Positions 57,531 to 64,000 of a stretch of 64,000 nucleotides of DNA are shown here, one piece after another. The stretch lies in NCBI RefSeq assembly GCF_000732925.1, contig NZ_CP008953.1, positions 3,162,001 through 3,226,000 on the forward strand, written 5' to 3'. The DNA comes from Amycolatopsis japonica. GTDB taxonomy: Bacteria; Actinomycetota; Actinomycetes; Mycobacteriales; Pseudonocardiaceae. The first letter of the stretch is position 1. Every line of letters starts with the position of its first letter. The position numbers and the translations under genes are program-made. The notes under the pieces were generated by a model. That model saw only the letters and a list, made by a program, of their open reading frames with translations. It was not told the DNA's origin and made no database searches.

Positions 57531-58660
57531 GCCGGTTCCTGCTGGTCGTCCCGCCGCTCACCGGACATGTGGCGCCGTTGCGCGCGGTGGCCGCCGAGCT
57601 GGTGGGCCGCGGCCACGACGTCGCCTGGTGCGGTCCGGAACCCACGACGTCCGAACTGACCAGGGCGGGACGGGTGTACGCGGCGGGAGACGCGCTGGAG
57701 TTCGCCGTCGAACGGCGTCCCGAAGGCCTGCGCGGGTTCGCGGCGCTGAAATATTTGTGGGAGCAGTACCTCGTTCCGCTGGCGGATGCGATGGTCCCGG
57801 GCGTCGAGAAGGCGGTGGAGGCTTTCCATCCGGACGTCGTGCTCGCCGACCAGCAGGCCTTCGCGGGCGCCCTGGTGGCGAGCCGCCGCTCCCTGCCGTG
57901 GGTGACGTCGGCGTCGACGTCGACCGAACTCGGCGATCCGCTGGGCGCGATGCCGAAGATCGCCGCCTGGGTCGACGGATTGCAGGAGGGCCTGCGCGCC
58001 CGGCACAAGGTGTCCTGTGGCGACTTACGGTTCTCGCCGGAGCTCATTCTCGCGTTCACCACCGTGTCCCTGACGGGCCCGATCGCCGACGTCGGCGCGG
58101 TCCGCTTCGTCGGGCCCGCGCTGGCTCCCGCGCCGCCCGTCGGCTTCTCGTGGGACCGGCTCGACGGCCGTCCGCTCGTCATCGCCACCCTCGGCACCGC
58201 CAACGCCGCCCTCGGCCGCCGGTTCCTGTCCGAATGCGTCGACGCCCTCGCCGGGATGCCGGACGTCCAGGGCCTCGTCGTCGACCCGACCGGCGAACTG
58301 CTCAGCGACGAAGTGCTGGTCGTCAAGCGGATCCCGCAAGCGGAAGTGGTGCGGAAAGCGGCGGCGGTCCTCTGTCACGGCGGGCACAACACCGTCAGCG
58401 AGACCCTGGCCTCCGGGCTGCCGCTGGTCATCGCGCCGATCCGGGACGACCAGTCGATGCTGGCTCAGCAGGTCGAGACGGCTGGCGCCGGGTTGCGTCT
58501 GCGTTTCGACCGCGCGAAGGCACCCGACATCCGCCGCACGGTCACCGAAGTGCTGACCGACCCCGCCTACGCCGCGGCGGCCGCGCGGGTGCGGGCCTCG
58601 TTCGCGGCGGCCGGGGGAGTCGTGGCCGCCGCGGACCACCTCGAGTCCTTGCCGCACTGA
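57527..58660 (+). CDS. GT1-family (MGT-like) glycosyltransferase
   Basis: 377 residues, GT-B fold. The N-terminal segment is FLLVVPPLTGHVAPLRAVAA; the nucleotide-sugar site is LCHGGHNTVSETLASGLPLV near 284, as in macrolide and sterol glycosyltransferases. It would attach a sugar to the hydroxyl or carboxyl of the PKS product. Codon 167 is TTA (58025-58027), the rare leucine codon that in streptomycetes ties expression to development. It is the last gene of the PKS operon and is followed by a strong hairpin. Confidence 0.88.
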   Translation: MSRFLLVVPPLTGHVAPLRAVAAELVGRGHDVAWCGPEPTTSELTRAGRVYAAGDALEFAVERRPEGLRGFAALKYLWEQYLVPLADAMVPGVEKAVEAFHPDVVLADQQAFAGALVASRRSLPWVTSASTSTELGDPLGAMPKIAAWVDGLQEGLRARHKVSCGDLRFSPELILAFTTVSLTGPIADVGAVRFVGPALAPAPPVGFSWDRLDGRPLVIATLGTANAALGRRFLSECVDALAGMPDVQGLVVDPTGELLSDEVLVVKRIPQAEVVRKAAAVLCHGGHNTVSETLASGLPLVIAPIRDDQSMLAQQVETAGAGLRLRFDRAKAPDIRRTVTEVLTDPAYAAAAARVRASFAAAGGVVAAADHLESLPH

Positions 58661-58692
58661 CGCCTACCCGGATCATGCGTGCTTGGCGACGG

Positions 58693-58745
58693 AACTCGCG
58701 TGATTGGAGGCGGAACACCGAGTTCCGCCTCCAATCACGCGAGTT
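58693..58745. terminator. Bidirectional terminator hairpin (type E)
   Basis: The 24-nt perfect arms begin AACTCGCGTGATTGGAGG around a 5-nt ACCGA loop, between convergent glycosyltransferase and ABC permease genes. Part of the arm (TCACGCGAGTTCCG) repeats again just after it at about 58756-58769. Confidence 0.82.
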
Positions 58746-58771
58746 CGGTCTTCGATCACGCGAGTTCCGGC

Positions 58772-59626
58772 TCAGGTCATCGGGGTGACGTCGCGTGGAG
58801 TCCGGAAGGTGCGGGCCGCGATCCATCCACCGGCGGCCGCGGCGACGGCGGCGATCGCCAGCGACACCGGGATCGACCAGCCCGACGGCCGTCCGAGCGC
58901 GAGTGCCCGTGTCGCGTCGATCGCGTAGGTGAGCGGGTTGAGCGCCGAGACCACCCGCAGCCAGGACGGCATCGTCTCCAGCGGCATGTACGCGCTGGAG
59001 GAGAACATCAGCGGGAACATGACCACGAACGACGCCATCTGCAGGGTCTCGGCCTTGCGCAGCCAGGTCGTGATGGCGACGAAGATCCAGCTCAGGCACC
59101 AGCCGACGACGAGCGTGAGCAGCAGCGCCGCGGTGATCCCGAAAACGCCGCCGGTCGGCCGGAAACCCAGCAGCACCACGCTGGCGAGCGTGGTCACCAG
59201 CAGTTGCACGCCGAGCCGGGCGGAATCCGAAATGGTGCGCGCCACCAGGACGGCGGAAAGGCTGATGGGCATGCACCGCAGACGTCCGGTGAAACCGCTG
59301 TAGATCTCCGCGAGCAGGCCGGCGCCCGAACTCATCGCCGTGGTCATCGCGATGTTCACCAGTGTCGCCGGGACGAGGAAGTTCACGTATCCCTCGTACG
59401 CCGCGACCCCGGGCAGCGTGCTGACCCCGGTGAAGACCTGGCTGAACAACAGGAGCAGCACGATCGGTTGCAGCAGACCGAAGAACACCAGCCTGCGGTC
59501 GCCGAACGCCGTTTTCAGCGAGCGGGCCGCGAGCACCCGGACCTGGGTGGCGAAGGTGCTCGGCGGCCAGGTCGCCGGATTGGTCAGCACCGGCTGCGAC
59601 GGTGCGCGGTGCCGTGCCTCGGTCAT
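58772..59626 (-). CDS. ABC-2 type permease, DrrB-like
   Basis: 284 residues with six hydrophobic helices, ABC-2 membrane family. FFGLLQPIVLLLLFSQVFTG is the first helix and SSSAYMPLETMPSWLRVVS is the conserved region before the last helices, as in DrrB. It is the membrane half of a drug or lipid exporter. ATG 59626 overlaps the ATPase stop (ATGA), so the two are coupled. Facing the PKS operon, it may export that product. Confidence 0.88.
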   Translation of the reverse strand: MTEARHRAPSQPVLTNPATWPPSTFATQVRVLAARSLKTAFGDRRLVFFGLLQPIVLLLLFSQVFTGVSTLPGVAAYEGYVNFLVPATLVNIAMTTAMSSGAGLLAEIYSGFTGRLRCMPISLSAVLVARTISDSARLGVQLLVTTLASVVLLGFRPTGGVFGITAALLLTLVVGWCLSWIFVAITTWLRKAETLQMASFVVMFPLMFSSSAYMPLETMPSWLRVVSALNPLTYAIDATRALALGRPSGWSIPVSLAIAAVAAAAGGWIAARTFRTPRDVTPMT

Positions 59627-60567
59627 GGCGCGGCCGCCGGATTCCGGTGCAGCGAAAGGTAGACGTCGTCGAGCGTCGGCTCGGCGACGGTGAGGTCCTT
59701 CATGGGCGCGCCCGCCGCGTCGAGCGCGCGGACCAGCACGGTGATGTCGGCGGGCCCGGACAGCGCGACACCGATCACCAGCCCGGAGGCCGACGTCGTG
59801 CAGCCCATGCCGAGCCGGTGCAGCGCGGCCAGCGCCCGGCGGGCGGCCAGATCGGTGCCGAAGGTCAGTGTCGCGGTCCTTTCCCCGAGCCGCGCCTTCA
59901 GTTCCGACGGCCGCCCGGACACCGTGACGTGCCCGAGCCCCAGCACGATGACGTGATCCGCCAGTCTGTCCGCCTCCTCGAGGTACTGCGTGGTGAGCAC
60001 GACGGTGGTGCCGCGCGCGGCGAGCCGTTCGACTCCGTCCCAGAGCCCGGCCCGGCTGAGCGGGTCGAGCCCGGTGGTCGGTTCGTCGAGGAAGAGGACG
60101 TCGGGGGAGCCGACCAGGCCTGCGGCCAGATCGAGCCGCCGTCGCATCCCGCCGGAGTACGTCCGCGCGGGGCGGTCCGCCGCGTCGTCGAGGCCGAACA
60201 TGGCGAGCAGTTCGGCCGCGCGGGCCCTGGCCTGGCGCCGGCTCGCGCCCAGCAGCCTGGCGACGAGTTCGAGGTTGCCGCGGCCGGAGAGGGCGTCGTC
60301 GACCGCGGCGAACTGGCCGGTGACGCCGATCCTCCGCCGGACGTGATGCCCGGCGCGCACGACGTCGAAACCGCACACCTTCGCGCTTCCGCCGGTCGGC
60401 TTGACGCGGGTGCTGAGAATGTCGATCAACGTCGTCTTGCCCGCGCCGTTGTGGCCGAGCACCGCGAGCACGGTGCCGCGGCCGACCCGGAGACTGACGC
60501 CGGCGAGAGCCGTCACTTCACCGTAGTGCTTGGCGAGGCCGGTCACCTCGATGGCAGCCTGCTCCAT
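59623..60567 (-). CDS. ABC transporter ATPase, DrrA-like
   Basis: 314 residues. The Walker A is GHNGAGKTT, the signature is YSGGMRRRLDLAAGL, and the Walker B is VLFLDEPTTGLD. The C-terminal extension with EPTLDDVYLSLH is the DrrA mark. It couples ATP hydrolysis to the adjacent permease. I chose ATG 60567 (MEQAAIEVTGLAKHYGEV) at the domain start; an in-frame start 36 nt upstream is less likely. It is divergent from the mce operon. Confidence 0.9.
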   Translation of the reverse strand: MEQAAIEVTGLAKHYGEVTALAGVSLRVGRGTVLAVLGHNGAGKTTLIDILSTRVKPTGGSAKVCGFDVVRAGHHVRRRIGVTGQFAAVDDALSGRGNLELVARLLGASRRQARARAAELLAMFGLDDAADRPARTYSGGMRRRLDLAAGLVGSPDVLFLDEPTTGLDPLSRAGLWDGVERLAARGTTVVLTTQYLEEADRLADHVIVLGLGHVTVSGRPSELKARLGERTATLTFGTDLAARRALAALHRLGMGCTTSASGLVIGVALSGPADITVLVRALDAAGAPMKDLTVAEPTLDDVYLSLHRNPAAAP

Positions 60568-60690
60568 TCGCCGAACGTAGCGGGCTTTTCGGTGCGGCCG
60601 CAATGAATACAGATGGACTCAGGATGCGCGTGACAATTCCACGACCACGGCGGCTGACGCGGGTGACAAAAGTGATCACCTGCGGTCTCG

Positions 60691-60728
60691 TGAGTGACAA
60701 GGACGGTTGGAACCGTCATTAACACTCA
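60691..60728. repeat. Hairpin TGAGTG...CACTCA (type C relative)
   Basis: TGAGTG, 5 nt, GACGGTT, GG, AACCGTC, 5 nt, CACTCA: a symmetrical nested dyad. Its outer end TCGTGAGTG matches the 15076 element. It lies in the 415-bp gap between drrA and the mce genes. Confidence 0.65.
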
Positions 60729-60878
60729 TGGGACACAAGGCAAAACAGTTACCGCCATAACAACCTTGCCCCTTCCCAGGCATGCCATTGTCGAATTACT
60801 TGTCTCCCTGATCTTCCGCCAGTAGCGTGCAGCCAGAGTTGGCCGTTCGGCCGGAGAAGTAGAAGTGAGGAAGCCCGA

Positions 60879-60980
60879 ATGTCAGTGATGACCGGGCGCG
60901 TTCCGCGCGCCTTCCCGCGCCCGGCGATGCCGGGACCGGAGGCGCTTTCCTCGGCTTCCGTCGACGGATGCGGAGCCTGA
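60879..60980 (+). CDS. 33-codon leader ORF before yrbE
   Basis: It runs from ATG 60879, preceded by a GAGGAAG ribosome site, to TGA 60978-60980, 2 bp before the preferred YrbE start. The predicted peptide begins MSVMTGRVPRAFPRPAMPGP. It may serve translational coupling or attenuation. No homology is recognised. Confidence 0.35.
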   Translation: MSVMTGRVPRAFPRPAMPGPEALSSASVDGCGA

Positions 60981-60982
60981 CG

Positions 60983-61786
60983 ATGGCCAATCCAGCCGCC
61001 CTGCTCGCCCGCGCACCGGAGAAGGCCGCCGCGGGACTGCGCGAATTCGGCCGCATGTGCGCCATGGGGATCGACGTCGTCATCGCGATGTTCCGCCGTC
61101 CCGTGCAGGTTCGCGAGTTCATCCAGCAGTTCTGGTTCATCGCGAGTGTGTCGATCACGCCCGCGATCCTCGTGTCGATTCCGTTCGGTGCCGTCATCTC
61201 GCTGCAACTGGGGTCGCTCACGAGCCAGATCGGCGCGCAGCAGTTCAACGGCGCCGCGAGCGTTCTCGCGGTGGTGCAGCAGGCCAGCCCGATCGTGACC
61301 ACGCTGATCATCGCGGGCGCGGGCGGGTCGGCGATCTGCGCGGATCTGGGCGCCCGCTCCATCCGCGAGGAGATCGACGCGATGGAGGTGCTCGGCGTCT
61401 CGCCGATCCACCGCCTGATCGTGCCCCGCGTGCAAGCGGCCATCGGCGTTTCGGTGCTGCTGAACGGTTTGGTCAGCGTCGTCGGCGTGCTCGGCGGCTA
61501 TTTCTTCAACGTCATCGTGCAGGGCGGCACCCCGGGTGCGTACCTCGCGAGTTTCAACGCGCTGGCCCAGCTGCCCGACCTCGTCGTCAGCTCGATCAAG
61601 GCGTTCATCTTCGGTTTCCTCGCCGGTGTCGTCGCGGCCTACCGGGGACTGAACCCCAGAGGCGGCCCCAAGGGTGTGGGCGACGTCGTCAACCAGTCGG
61701 TGGTGATCACGTTCCTGCTCCTGTTCTTCGTCAACACGATCCTGACCGCGCTGTACCTGCAGCTCGTCCCCGCGAAGGGAACCTGA
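60983..61786 (+). CDS. yrbEA: Mce-system permease YrbE (A type)
   Basis: 267 residues of the MlaE/YrbE family, with five or six hydrophobic helices. QASPIVTTLIIAGAGGSAIC and EEIDAMEVLGVSPIHRLIVP are the conserved core and EQxDAL-like motif. It is the membrane part of a Mce lipid or sterol importer. ATG 60983 (MANPAALLARAPEK) has GGAG 7 nt upstream; ATG 60968 would add 5 residues. It is the first of the yrbEA-yrbEB-mceA-mceB genes. No MceG ATPase gene lies nearby. Confidence 0.88.
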   Translation: MANPAALLARAPEKAAAGLREFGRMCAMGIDVVIAMFRRPVQVREFIQQFWFIASVSITPAILVSIPFGAVISLQLGSLTSQIGAQQFNGAASVLAVVQQASPIVTTLIIAGAGGSAICADLGARSIREEIDAMEVLGVSPIHRLIVPRVQAAIGVSVLLNGLVSVVGVLGGYFFNVIVQGGTPGAYLASFNALAQLPDLVVSSIKAFIFGFLAGVVAAYRGLNPRGGPKGVGDVVNQSVVITFLLLFFVNTILTALYLQLVPAKGT

Positions 61787-61790
61787 TCCC

Positions 61791-62630
61791 GTGACCAGCG
61801 TCCCCGAACGGGCCCGCGAGGCGTTCAAACGCCCCGGCAACAGTCTTTTCGAGCTGGGTGACCAGTTGCTGTTCTACATCCGCGCGCTCGCGGCGATCCC
61901 GATGGCCGTCACCCGCTATTTCCGCGAAGTGGTGCGCCTCCTCGCCGAAGTGACCTTCGGCAGCGGGGCGCTCGCGGTCATCGGCGGCACCGTCGGCGTG
62001 ATGGTCGGCCTGTGCGTCTTCACCGGGATCACGGTGGGGCTGCAGGGCTTCAGCGCGCTGAACCAGATCAACATCTCCGCGATGACCGGTTTCCTCACCG
62101 CGTACTTCAACACCCGCGAGATCGCGCCGCTCTCGGCCGGGCTGGCGTTGTCCGCGACGGTCGGCGCCGGGTTCACCGCGCAACTGGGCGCCATGCGGAT
62201 CTCCGAGGAGATCGACGCGCTCGAAGTGATGGCCGTGCGCAGCATGCCTTATCTCGTCACCACCCGGATCGTGGCCGGGTTCATCGCGATCATCCCGCTC
62301 TACGTGATCGGCCTGCTGATCTCGTACCTGGGCTCGCGGGTGACGACGGTGGTCTTCTTCGGACAGTCCGGCGGAACCTACGACCACTACTTCTCCCTGT
62401 TCTTGCCTCCTGAAGACGTGTTGTGGTCGTTCGGCAAGGTCCTCGTGTTCAGCGTCGGCGTCATCCTCACGCACTGCTTCTACGGCTATCGCGCCGCCGG
62501 CGGCCCGGCCGGTGTCGGGGTCGCGGTCGGCCGAGCCGTGCGGACGTCGATCGTGCTGATCAGCGTGCTCGATCTCTTCCTCAGCCTGGCGATCTGGGGC
62601 GCGACGACGACGGTGAAGGTCTCCGGATGA
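61791..62630 (+). CDS. yrbEB: Mce-system permease YrbE (B type)
   Basis: 279 residues, paralogous to the preceding gene. SATVGAGFTAQLGAMRISEE with EEIDALEVMAVRSMPYLVT is the family motif. Both YrbE chains are expected to form the heterodimeric channel of the Mce importer. GTG 61791 lies 4 bp after the previous stop. The end overlaps the mceA start (ATGA at 62627-62630). Confidence 0.88.
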   Translation: MTSVPERAREAFKRPGNSLFELGDQLLFYIRALAAIPMAVTRYFREVVRLLAEVTFGSGALAVIGGTVGVMVGLCVFTGITVGLQGFSALNQINISAMTGFLTAYFNTREIAPLSAGLALSATVGAGFTAQLGAMRISEEIDALEVMAVRSMPYLVTTRIVAGFIAIIPLYVIGLLISYLGSRVTTVVFFGQSGGTYDHYFSLFLPPEDVLWSFGKVLVFSVGVILTHCFYGYRAAGGPAGVGVAVGRAVRTSIVLISVLDLFLSLAIWGATTTVKVSG

Positions 62631-63850
62631 GCGCGCGGGCACGGACGCAGGCGGCGGGGGTGATCTTCCTCGTCATCCTGGTGCTGCTGGGCTGGCTCGC
62701 CGTCGCCATCTTCAACAAGGACTTCGAGCGGGCGGAAATGGTCACGCTGAAGGCCGACCGCGTCGGCAACCAGCTGGCCCCGCCCGCCGAGGTCAAGGTC
62801 CGGGGCGTCCCGTTCGGCGAGGTCAGGGCGGTCCGGGGCACCGCGGAAGGTGCGGAGATCGACCTGGCGATCGACCCGGCGAAGATCGATCAGCTGCCGC
62901 GCAACGTCTCCGCCCGGCTGCTGCCGAAGACGGTGTTCGGCGAGCGTTACGTCAACCTCGTGCTCCCGGAGCGGCCCGCCGGCGGATCGCTGCGGGACGG
63001 CGACGTCATCGGCCAGGACAGGTCGGCCAACGCGATCGAACTGGAACGCGTGCTCGGCGACCTGCTGCCCCTGCTGCGGGCGGTGCAGCCGCAGAAGCTG
63101 AACAGTTCACTGGGCGCGATCTCGCTCGCGCTCGACAACCGCGGGAAGTCCTTGGGGGACAGCATCGTCCAGCTCAACGACCTCCTCAACCAGGTGAATC
63201 CGCTGATGCCGCAGTTCAAGGCCGACGTCAGCGGGCTCGCCGACGTGGCGGATCTGTACACCGGCGCGGCGCCGGACATCCTCAAGGCCCTGTCGGATCT
63301 CTCGACGACCGCTAAGACCATTGTGGACACTCGTGCGGACCTCGACAAGCTGTACACGAGCGTCACCACCGCGAGCGGCGACATGAACAAGTTCCTCGTG
63401 CAGAACAAGGACAACATCATCGGTGTCAGTGTGAAGAGCAGGCCGACCCTGGAACTGCTGTCCCGGTACTCACCCCAGTTCCCGTGCCTGTTCGACGCGG
63501 TCAACCGGCTCAAGCCGGTGATGGAGAAGGCCTTGGGCAAGGGCACCGGTGAACCGGGACTGCACGTGACGCTGTCCGTCCACGACCCGCGCGACAAGTA
63601 CGTGCCGGGCCGGGACGATCCGCGGTTCGACCAGAAGGGCGGGCCGCGCTGCTATGGCGGCGGCGGGTCTTCGGCGGCGGTCGCGTTCGCCGCCGATGGG
63701 GACCTCGGTCCGGCCAATTCGAAGGGGGAGCGGGGGCTGGTCGCCGAGATCCTGGCGCCGTCGCTCGGGATGAAGCCGGCCGAGGTCCCGGACTGGAGCA
63801 GCGTGCTCGTGGGCCCGGCGCTGCGCGGTACGGAGGTGACCGTCCGATGA
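62627..63850 (+). CDS. mceA: Mce-family protein A
   Basis: 407 residues. An N-terminal anchor (about 9-30) is followed by the MCE/MlaD domain (APPAEVKVRGVPFGEVRAVR at about 47-66; RLLPKTVFGERYVNL), then a long helical region and a Gly/Ser-rich C-terminal part. It forms part of the extracellular hexamer that carries lipids or sterols to the YrbE channel. ATG 62627 overlaps the yrbEB stop. Confidence 0.88.
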   Translation: MSARARTQAAGVIFLVILVLLGWLAVAIFNKDFERAEMVTLKADRVGNQLAPPAEVKVRGVPFGEVRAVRGTAEGAEIDLAIDPAKIDQLPRNVSARLLPKTVFGERYVNLVLPERPAGGSLRDGDVIGQDRSANAIELERVLGDLLPLLRAVQPQKLNSSLGAISLALDNRGKSLGDSIVQLNDLLNQVNPLMPQFKADVSGLADVADLYTGAAPDILKALSDLSTTAKTIVDTRADLDKLYTSVTTASGDMNKFLVQNKDNIIGVSVKSRPTLELLSRYSPQFPCLFDAVNRLKPVMEKALGKGTGEPGLHVTLSVHDPRDKYVPGRDDPRFDQKGGPRCYGGGGSSAAVAFAADGDLGPANSKGERGLVAEILAPSLGMKPAEVPDWSSVLVGPALRGTEVTVR

Positions 63851-64000
63851 GGAGTATCGCGGGGCCGGCGATCAAGGGCCTGATCTTCTTCGTGATCACC
63901 GTGGTGGCGACGGGGATCCTGGCCATCACCATCGCCAACTCCGGGGTCGGCACGACGGTCGGCTACACCGCGAGGTTCACCGACGCGACGTCGGTCAACC
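63847..64000 (+). CDS. mceB: Mce-family protein B, N-terminal part (cut by window edge)
   Basis: 51 codons are visible (MRSIAGPAIKGLIFFVITVV start). There is an N-terminal anchor, then the start of the MCE domain (TTVGYTARFTDATSV). It overlaps the mceA stop (ATGA at 63847-63850), continuing the coupled mce operon beyond the window. Confidence 0.82.
   Translation, partial: MRSIAGPAIKGLIFFVITVVATGILAITIANSGVGTTVGYTARFTDATSVN

Noticed and set aside
58772..60567. DrrAB as a proven resistance or export system for the PKS product
   Set aside because: It is convergent with the operon and separated by a terminator, so only proximity supports the link. It is kept as a possibility.
1..64000. tRNA, rRNA, IS elements, att sites, replication origin
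   Set aside because: I looked for cloverleaf-like, transposase and integrase signals and saw none. A covariance-model search could still find small RNAs that I cannot see by eye.

Overview
The window is a stretch of a high-GC actinobacterial chromosome. Gene content (an MptB-like polyprenyl-phosphomannose-dependent mannosyltransferase, a Mce/YrbE locus, a gylR-gylCAB-type glycerol operon, an RsrR-type Rrf2 regulator, many secreted hydrolases and a PKS cluster) and codon use suggest a Pseudonocardiaceae-type actinomycete, possibly Amycolatopsis. That genus call is inference. No rRNA, tRNA, IS element, CRISPR array or prophage was seen.

Layout. 1-4.5 kb: end of an MFS exporter with a divergent LysR regulator, a TetR/SRPBCC pair, a membrane mannosyltransferase and a DUF4230 protein. 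4.6-8.0 kb: a molybdopterin oxidoreductase with a small helical partner, then a second SRPBCC protein. 8.0-8.5 kb: a gene-free array of long hairpins. 8.5-14.7 kb: a CPA1 antiporter, a GAF regulator divergent from a SnoaL-FMO monooxygenase, and a WYL regulator divergent from a DinB protein. 14.7-15.3 kb: a second hairpin array. 15.3-24.1 kb: an acyltransferase, an amidase/amino-acid-oxidase pair, a four-gene minus-strand run (MFS, beta-propeller, isochorismatase, VanZ-like) and a secreted phosphatase. 24.5-29.4 kb: MerR, purple acid phosphatase, a small ACT-like protein, and a glycerol kinase fused to a hemerythrin-like domain. 29.4-34.4 kb: IclR regulator divergent from glpF-glpK-glpD. 34.4-39.2 kb: NmrA/RsrR redox pair, MFS, Lrp regulator, second NmrA-like protein, small membrane protein. 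39.3-43.9 kb: secreted GH3 glucosidase and an autoregulated MFS-TetR operon. 44.0-45.8 kb: an SDR and an aldo-keto reductase homologue that lacks all four catalytic residues. 46.1-60.6 kb: PUFA-synthase/hglE-like iterative PKS cluster (ER-like-KS-AT-ACP-KR; KS-AT-DH with a PPTase-like tail; ACP; alpha/beta hydrolase; glycosyltransferase) facing a DrrAB-type ABC exporter. 61.0-64.0 kb: start of a mce operon.

How the genes work together. Glycerol is imported by GlpF, phosphorylated by GlpK and oxidised by GlpD, probably under the IclR regulator through two TTCGACA-A-TGTCGAA-type operators. The PKS operon has overlapping genes and would make a reduced, possibly hydroxylated or unsaturated acyl chain that is released and glycosylated, giving a candidate glycolipid that DrrAB could export. 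Several regulator/target pairs have visible palindromic operators.

The least ordinary signals are: (i) a dispersed family of long intergenic hairpins whose stems vary while pairing is mostly kept, including two identical 59-nt copies 36 kb apart; (ii) five copies of the 13-mer GTCCACWGTGGAC, four of them inside genes in the same reading frame; (iii) the GlpK-hemerythrin fusion; (iv) the tandem nitronate-monooxygenase-like barrels at the front of the PKS; (v) the catalytically stripped aldo-keto reductase next to that cluster.
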